A stretch of DNA of 11,156 bases from contig CANQYF010000034.1 in the NCBI GenBank assembly GCA_947628075.1, forward strand, positions 1 to 11,156, given 5' to 3'. This document shows positions 7,061-11,156 of this stretch, in pieces. Both the position numbers and the translations under genes were made by a program. The notes beneath the pieces are model-generated. The model searched no databases, was not told the DNA's origin, and saw only the letters and a program-made list of their open reading frames with translations. Source of the stretch: an uncultured Bacilli bacterium. Its GTDB lineage: Bacteria > Bacillota_I > Bacilli_A > RF39 > UBA660. Numbering within the stretch: the stretch's first letter is position 1; every line of letters starts with the position of its first letter.

Positions 7061-7654
7061 TTACTCTATATTTAATTTTTTAGCTGCTATCTTACTTAAG
7101 ACATAAGCGATAATTAATAAAATTATTATAATAATTAAAATTCTAGGATTTTTTAGACTTTCTAATAAACTGGTACCAATAAAGCCCCAGAAAAAAACTA
7201 AAGATATTTTACCGATCAAAATAGCAAAGAAGAATTTCTTAAATTCCATTTTTGATAAAGCCGCTGATATATTGATTAAAAAAGCCGGTGTAAAAGGAAT
7301 AGCAATTAAGGTTGCTAAACTAGTCAATTTAATGCGATCAATTTTTTTCATAAGTTTATCAAATTGAGGATTTTTTCTAAATTTTTTAATAAAATAATTT
7401 TTAAATAATTTTCGACATAGAAAAAAAGAAAAAAAACAACCTAAACAAGTTAAAATATAAGCAATTATAAACCCTAAACCATAGCCAAAAACCTTAAACA
7501 CAATAGTGATAAAAACAAATAATGGTAATATAGGAATTATTGATTCTAAAAATATTAATAAACACGCAAATAAAATTCCATATATTGTTGAGGAATTTAT
7601 TAAGTTATTTATAAAAATATATGTATTATTTAAAAAAATTAATAAATTATCCAT
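7061..7654 (-). CDS. TVP38/TMEM64 (DedA-like, VTT domain) membrane protein
   Basis: About 197 aa with five to six hydrophobic segments. The family signature is present: an acidic-Pro re-entrant motif LESIIPILPLFVF (39-51 from the upstream GTG) and its partner motif ATLIAIPFTPAFLINISAAL (117-136), with a basic loop between (KKFRKNPQFDKLMKKIDR, 93-110). The C-terminus is a hydrophobic helix then a short Lys tail. VTT/DedA proteins act in lipid scrambling, membrane homeostasis or small-solute transport. No substrate can be read here. GTG 7661-7663 or ATG 7652-7654 could be the start. Neither has a strong ribosome binding site, and ATG is chosen tentatively. The start lies within a 14-bp inverted repeat. 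The gene follows a rhodanese gene on the same strand. Confidence 0.85.
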   Translation of the reverse strand: MDNLLIFLNNTYIFINNLINSSTIYGILFACLLIFLESIIPILPLFVFITIVFKVFGYGLGFIIAYILTCLGCFFSFFLCRKLFKNYFIKKFRKNPQFDKLMKKIDRIKLTSLATLIAIPFTPAFLINISAALSKMEFKKFFFAILIGKISLVFFWGFIGTSLLESLKNPRILIIIIILLIIAYVLSKIAAKKLNIE

Positions 7655-7691
7655 ACTTATCACATTTACATTATAATATAAGTATGGATAA
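7647..7691. repeat. Perfect 14-bp inverted repeat around the TVP38 gene start
   Basis: Arms TTATCCATACTTAT (7647-7660) and ATAAGTATGGATAA (7678-7691) pair perfectly across 17 nt. The right-hand part of the loop holds a TATAAT on the minus strand (plus 7670-7675), and the left arm holds the ATG start. It could be a two-half-site operator around a promoter, or an RNA hairpin in rhodanese read-through transcripts. The minus-strand sequence after the hairpin is T-rich (TTTATTAATTTTTTT), so an attenuator is also possible. Confidence 0.6.
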
Positions 7692-7694
7692 AAA

Positions 7695-7952
7695 TCACGA
7701 ATTTATAACATATGTTACATCATAGCCGTAAAATGAAAGTATTCGAACTGCTTGCTTACTTTTATGCCCTTTACTACAGATAATATAGTATTTTTTATTT
7801 TTATCAAGTAATGTCTTATGATTCATAAGAAGCTTATCATAATGAATATTTATACTATAAGGATTATGTTTTTCTTGATAACTAATGGGGTCTTTTACAT
7901 CAATCAAAATACCCATATTGGGCCTGTATTCGCTTTCTAAAATGCTTTTCAC
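7695..7952 (-). CDS. Single-domain rhodanese-like protein
   Basis: 85-aa compact rhodanese domain, shorter than the usual ~100 aa. Motifs: the LIDVKDPISYQEKHNPYSINI block (16-36), corresponding to the common 'iDvR...ey..ghI.gAinip' signature, and the active-site loop CSKGHKS (59-65) with catalytic Cys59 at the end of the IICS strand. The C-terminal FYGYDVTYVIN matches the usual 'L...Gf.nV..l.GG' but ends just before the Gly-Gly, so it is trimmed. It probably carries a persulfide sulfur for an unknown acceptor. The start is GTG (7950-7952), preceded by GGTGG. TATAAT (plus 7962-7967) is only 9 nt before it, so a transcript from there would be nearly leaderless. It lies just upstream of the TVP38 gene. 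Confidence 0.82.
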   Translation of the reverse strand: MKSILESEYRPNMGILIDVKDPISYQEKHNPYSINIHYDKLLMNHKTLLDKNKKYYIICSKGHKSKQAVRILSFYGYDVTYVINS

Positions 7953-7975
7953 ATTACCACCATTATAATTTATGT

Positions 7976-8022
7976 AAAAAAATAAAATAAGAAAATGACT
8001 ATTACCTAATCATTTTCTTATT
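7976..8022 (-). terminator. Intrinsic terminator of the VirD4-like gene
   Basis: On the minus strand: AATAAGAAAATGA (plus 8010-8022), an 11-nt loop, TCATTTTCTTATT (plus 7986-7998), then TTATTTTTTT. A perfect 13-bp stem and U-tract lie 10 nt after the stop codon at 8033. Confidence 0.87.
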
Positions 8023-8032
8023 AATTGACTAA

Positions 8033-10195
8033 TTATTCATCACCAAAGAAATCATCAAAAAATTCATCATCTGTAATAACATTTTCATTAACTATAACAC
8101 TATCAACATCAACATTTACTTTAGGTTTTTCTTTCTTTTCCTCTTTAGAATTGTTTTCAGTTAATTCATTAATTACTTTTTCTTCACTACTATTTACTGA
8201 ATCCATTAATTCTTGGTTTTGTTTTTTTAAATTTTCTTTTTGTTTTCTTTCTTCTTCATCTAATTCTTGTAATTTTTTATCAATGTCTTTTAACATATCA
8301 TCGATGCTCATAGAAGGACCAGATGAAAAAGGATTATTCATCGGATTCATTTGTCCCATTGAATTAAATGGATTATAGCCACCCATCCCATTAGGCATTG
8401 AATTAGAATTAGGAAATGAGAATGGATTTACTCCAGCTTCTAGTCCTCTCATCATATTATTGTTATTTTCCATGGCTAATTTTCTTTTAGCTTCTGTAAC
8501 AAATTTTTTTAAGTCAAAAAGCTCTATTGCTTGCGTTTGTCTTACAGGATATTCGGCTTCCGGGAAATCTTCTCCCCAATTGATTTTAAAATTAGGCGTA
8601 TATTTTGTTTTAAATGGACTTGTCCGTAAACGAATAATAATTGCATCTCCTAACTTTAATTTTTGCAAGTCACTTACAGTTACTAATGGTGTTGAGGCAG
8701 TTTTGTCTTTTTCTTTAGATTTAACTTCTCCACACATTTTACTTATTTCCTCTAAAGCTTTTAACTCTGTACTAATTAAATAAATTAAATTTCCACAGTT
8801 TCCTTTAATAACTTGAGCAACGTTTTCTCCATAAATATCATTAAGTTGAGCAAAATTTTGAATGATAAATGTAAATCTGATATCACGGCTTCTGGCAGCA
8901 GATACCATACTATCTACATCTTTTAGTGGGGGCATATTAGCAAACTCATCTAAAATAAAATTGGTTCTATATTGTAATTTTCCTCCATTTTGTTGAGCAA
9001 CATCTATTAATGTTTCATAAACTTGTTTTATAAAAATTGTCATTAAACTATGGTAAGTTTTCTTCTCATCATGAATGACCATAAATACTGCGGTCTTGCC
9101 TTTACCAATATCTCGCATATCAAAATCACTATAAGATAGCATTTCCGATAAGTTTTCTCTCGTAGAAAACATTCTTATTTTTTGTCTAAAAGTTGAAAGT
9201 AAGCCACCTTTTGTATCAGCAGGAGCATTAATTGTAGTACTCGCAAACATATAAGCATTTGAATCAGGGCCCTTTAAATTAAAATATTCTTTAATAAAAT
9301 TACTGGTTGAATAACGCTCTTCACCAACAGTACTCATATAATTTATACTATTTAAGTTAACTTCTTTTTCTTTAGCATCTTGAAATAACCCTAAGGCTAA
9401 TCCTGAAAAATAATCGGCAGAACCTTTCTCCCAAAATTCTGAATCCCCTTTATTAGTAGGATCATATAGAATATTAAGTGCTACATCGTCTAATAATTCA
9501 GTCGCTTTATCATTATTTCCTTCTTTATAATATAAATATGGTAAAGTTAAAGGATTCCAAGAATTACCGCGATTAGGCTCACGGAAATTTAACACAATAA
9601 CATTATAGCCACGACTTTTTAAATTTTCAGCGGTCTTTCGATAAATTTCACCTTTTGGATCGGTTATAATCATGCTTTCGCCTTTTTTAGCTAAAAGATT
9701 AACCATTGGAAATACTAAATTTTCAGTTTTTCCAGATCCGGTAGATCCAATAACTAAGTTATGATAATCACCATTATCAACCCAAATTTCTTTACCATTA
9801 TTGATAAGAGGGATTCCTGCTGCTTGAATTTCCTTATCTGTAGGTATTACTTTTTCTACATGACTTGATTCTTTTATTTCTTTTTCTTTAGCCCATCTAG
9901 CATAACCATCGCTTGGTTTTTCATCTGTTACTTTTAGGCCAATTCCTTTCCCTTTATCTTTATCAAATATATAAGAAGATACACTTGTAAAAATTAATAT
10001 CAAAGCTCCAAAAAATAGGCCTAATGTAAATGGTAAATAAGTGACAGAAAAAGCACTAAATGGTAATAAGCCAGCAAATGTGCCTGTATTTACTAATGAA
10101 AAAAGATTAGAAATAGCAAGAGCACATAAATATAAAAGTATTATGCAATATAATACAAAAAGAAAAAAATCTTTAGGTTCAACTTTAAATTTCAT
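8033..10195 (-). CDS. VirD4/TraG-family type IV secretion coupling ATPase (VirD4-like, T4SS-DNA_transf)
   Basis: 720-aa membrane-anchored coupling protein that in its family feeds relaxase-bound DNA or protein substrates into a type IV secretion channel. Two N-terminal membrane helices (about 9-36 and 54-76) come first. The ATPase domain carries Walker A GSTGSGKT (150-157), the TDPKGEIYRKTAE block (178-190), a WNPL motif (213-216), Walker B FILDEFANMPPL (413-424) with Asp416-Glu417, and IIQNFAQLNDIYG (444-456) as in TraG/VirD4. After about 575 comes a long family-atypical tail: a Met/Asn/Pro/Gly-rich stretch (577-628), a charged coiled coil (about 630-690) and an acidic end (DDEFFDDFFGDE). 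The ATG has GGGATGATGTA before it. It has its own promoter and terminator, and no other transfer gene is adjacent. Confidence 0.93.
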   Translation of the reverse strand: MKFKVEPKDFFLFVLYCIILLYLCALAISNLFSLVNTGTFAGLLPFSAFSVTYLPFTLGLFFGALILIFTSVSSYIFDKDKGKGIGLKVTDEKPSDGYARWAKEKEIKESSHVEKVIPTDKEIQAAGIPLINNGKEIWVDNGDYHNLVIGSTGSGKTENLVFPMVNLLAKKGESMIITDPKGEIYRKTAENLKSRGYNVIVLNFREPNRGNSWNPLTLPYLYYKEGNNDKATELLDDVALNILYDPTNKGDSEFWEKGSADYFSGLALGLFQDAKEKEVNLNSINYMSTVGEERYSTSNFIKEYFNLKGPDSNAYMFASTTINAPADTKGGLLSTFRQKIRMFSTRENLSEMLSYSDFDMRDIGKGKTAVFMVIHDEKKTYHSLMTIFIKQVYETLIDVAQQNGGKLQYRTNFILDEFANMPPLKDVDSMVSAARSRDIRFTFIIQNFAQLNDIYGENVAQVIKGNCGNLIYLISTELKALEEISKMCGEVKSKEKDKTASTPLVTVSDLQKLKLGDAIIIRLRTSPFKTKYTPNFKINWGEDFPEAEYPVRQTQAIELFDLKKFVTEAKRKLAMENNNNMMRGLEAGVNPFSFPNSNSMPNGMGGYNPFNSMGQMNPMNNPFSSGPSMSIDDMLKDIDKKLQELDEEERKQKENLKKQNQELMDSVNSSEEKVINELTENNSKEEKKEKPKVNVDVDSVIVNENVITDDEFFDDFFGDE

Positions 10196-10219
10196 TACAT
10201 CATCCCTTTTTCTTTCTTT

Positions 10220-10248
10220 ATTATACTATAAAAGATTTCCAATAGCAA
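10220..10248 (-). promoter_or_regulatory. Sigma-A promoter of the VirD4-like gene
   Basis: On the minus strand: TTGCTA (plus 10243-10248, four of six consensus), a 17-nt spacer, consensus TATAAT (plus 10220-10225). The ATG at 10193-10195 is 24 nt past the -10. This indicates independent transcription of the gene. Confidence 0.7.
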
Positions 10249-10306
10249 AACAAAATAAAACTATTAATTATTTTATTTTGTTTCATAAAATCACATTCTG
10301 ATTTTA
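10248..10306 (-). terminator. AT-rich hairpin pair downstream of the Rpn-family gene
   Basis: Two perfect inverted repeats lie in the gap. TAAAATCA (10286-10293) / TGATTTTA (10299-10306) has a 5-nt loop. AAACAAAATAAAA (10248-10260) / TTTTATTTTGTTT (10271-10283) has a 10-nt loop. Read on the minus strand, each ends in a T-rich arm. The stems are almost all A-T, so they are weak terminators individually. They occupy the space between the Rpn gene's stop and the VirD4 -35 box. Confidence 0.5.
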
Positions 10307-10322
10307 ATATTTACTTTTTTTG

Positions 10323-11156
10323 CTATTTTAAAGAAAGTATTTCTTCTTTAGATAAATTAGTTATTTCACTTATTTCTTCTATTGCATAGCCTCGGTTCTT
10401 CATCTTTAGAGCGGTGTTTCTAGTCGTTTCTTTTAAACCTGATTTATAACCTGATTGCATTCCTTCTTGTCGACCAGCTTCTTCACTTTCGTATCTTACA
10501 TCCTCTAAATATCTTTCCCAGCCATTCTCGTTACTCTTCATTGTCCATTCACTTAAGAATTTTACCATGTCTCGCATTATTTCATCTCCTTTACTTATCT
10601 CTTCCATCTCTTCTATACTTTTCGCATTTATCATTCTTATCATCTTTATGAATCTTTTTTCTTTATTCCTTACTTCTTCACCTTTGTCTAGTCTTACTAG
10701 ATACATTATTATATTATCTTCTTCTATTACTTCACACATCTCTTCATTCATGAATCTATAACTATTTACTACTTTCTTATTTTTCCCTTTATAATCATTG
10801 GTGATTAAATTTATACTTATTACTTTCCTCATTTCCCCATATTTTGTTACTTCTTTTTTGATCTTCTTTTCTTTCTTTATTTGTTCTTGATATAAGGCAC
10901 AGGCATACGTAAAGCTTTTATTATATTCTTCTTTCCCAAACTTACTTTTATACATCTCTAATGAGATTATATCACCATTATCCAGTGTTCCTACTATATC
11001 TCCATAAAATCCTTTTAATCCTTCAAAATGGGGTATCATAAAATATTGAGGTGTTATACTTACAAATTTTACTTTATCATCCTTATTTAAATATTCAAAA
11101 AAGCTTTCTATAAAGTAATTCAAATATTTCTCTTCTCGGAATGTTGTTTTAAAGCG
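10323..11156 (-). CDS. Rpn-family PD-(D/E)XK nuclease / putative transposase, 5' end outside window
   Basis: The frame stays open to the right edge. Upstream of the first in-frame TTG (11121-11123) the sequence still encodes RFKTTFREEKY, which matches the 'dyvFK.lFg.ee' opening of the Rpn family. The TTG is therefore not the true start and the gene is partial by a few residues. Visible (numbered from the TTG): FYGDIVGTLDNGDIISLEMYKSKF (39-62), corresponding to the nuclease core where relatives usually have an Asp and an Glu-x-Gln; here Glu-Met-Tyr. Next comes a long basic middle. The C-terminus is a Gly/Glu heptad-like stretch (EAGRQEGMQSGYKSGLKE) and the helix-turn-helix-like IEEISEITNLSKEEILSL. 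Rpn proteins promote RecA-independent recombination in E. coli, and many are annotated as transposases. Confidence 0.87.
   Translation of the reverse strand, partial: RFKTTFREEKYLNYFIESFFEYLNKDDKVKFVSITPQYFMIPHFEGLKGFYGDIVGTLDNGDIISLEMYKSKFGKEEYNKSFTYACALYQEQIKKEKKIKKEVTKYGEMRKVISINLITNDYKGKNKKVVNSYRFMNEEMCEVIEEDNIIMYLVRLDKGEEVRNKEKRFIKMIRMINAKSIEEMEEISKGDEIMRDMVKFLSEWTMKSNENGWERYLEDVRYESEEAGRQEGMQSGYKSGLKETTRNTALKMKNRGYAIEEISEITNLSKEEILSLK

Noticed and set aside
8025..8378. Open frame on the plus strand opposite the VirD4 tail, and similar frames at 809-1006, 5437-5628, 8460-8783, 10041-10301, 10567-10761
   Set aside because: All lie antisense to well-supported genes, have low-complexity Ser/Phe/Ile composition expected from reverse AT-rich coding sequence, and lack ribosome binding sites.
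11121..11123. TTG as the start of the Rpn-family gene
   Set aside because: Coding similarity continues upstream to the window edge, so the gene is simply cut by the window.
1..11156. CRISPR array, tRNA or rRNA genes
   Set aside because: No regularly spaced repeats and no cloverleaf or rRNA-like GC-richer stretch seen on either strand.

Overview
The window is very AT-rich DNA from a low-GC Gram-positive bacterium, most likely an uncultured gut Bacilli/Mollicutes-like Bacillota. The evidence is the base composition, sigma-A type promoters (TTGACT-17-TATAAT), AGGAGG-type ribosome binding sites, U-tract terminators, and family content (CotF-like coat proteins, DUF1292, PF06541 membrane protein, PF06838 lyase). 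TGA is used as a stop and tryptophan is TGG, so the standard bacterial code applies and not the Mycoplasma code.

Layout. (1) 1-234 (+): 3' end of an IS1634/IS4-type transposase, followed by a bidirectional hairpin terminator at 261-308. (2) 382-4071 (-): a tightly coupled four-gene operon, read right to left as HD-domain phosphohydrolase, an unrecognised 370-aa protein, an SDR oxidoreductase and a PLP-dependent methionine gamma-lyase/aluminium-resistance-family protein. Successive genes overlap or are 4 nt apart. One near-consensus promoter (4090-4118) lies just upstream. (3) 4115-4612 (-): PF06541 'CmpB' membrane protein. (4) 4724-5255 (+): two small overlapping genes, the second CotF-like, ending at a strong terminator. 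(5) 5287-6976 (-): a second coupled operon with its own promoter (7004-7032): unknown single-pass membrane protein, DUF1292 protein, and a putative lipoprotein. (6) 7061-7952 (-): one-domain rhodanese plus TVP38/TMEM64 (DedA-like) membrane protein, separated by a perfect 14-bp inverted repeat that covers the second gene's start. (7) 8033-10195 (-): an isolated VirD4/TraG-type coupling ATPase with its own promoter and terminator. (8) 10323-11156 (-): Rpn-family PD-(D/E)XK nuclease/transposase, running off the right edge.

No relaxase, VirB4, VirB6 or integrase is visible beside the VirD4-like gene, so it is either an orphan or the edge of a larger element. The window is bounded by two mobile-element-related genes. 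The least explained content is the 370-aa protein inside the PLP/SDR/HD operon, the 329-aa membrane protein heading the DUF1292 operon, and the lone VirD4 with a low-complexity NPF-containing tail. I do not see a clear-cut novel defence or conjugation system. These are candidates only.
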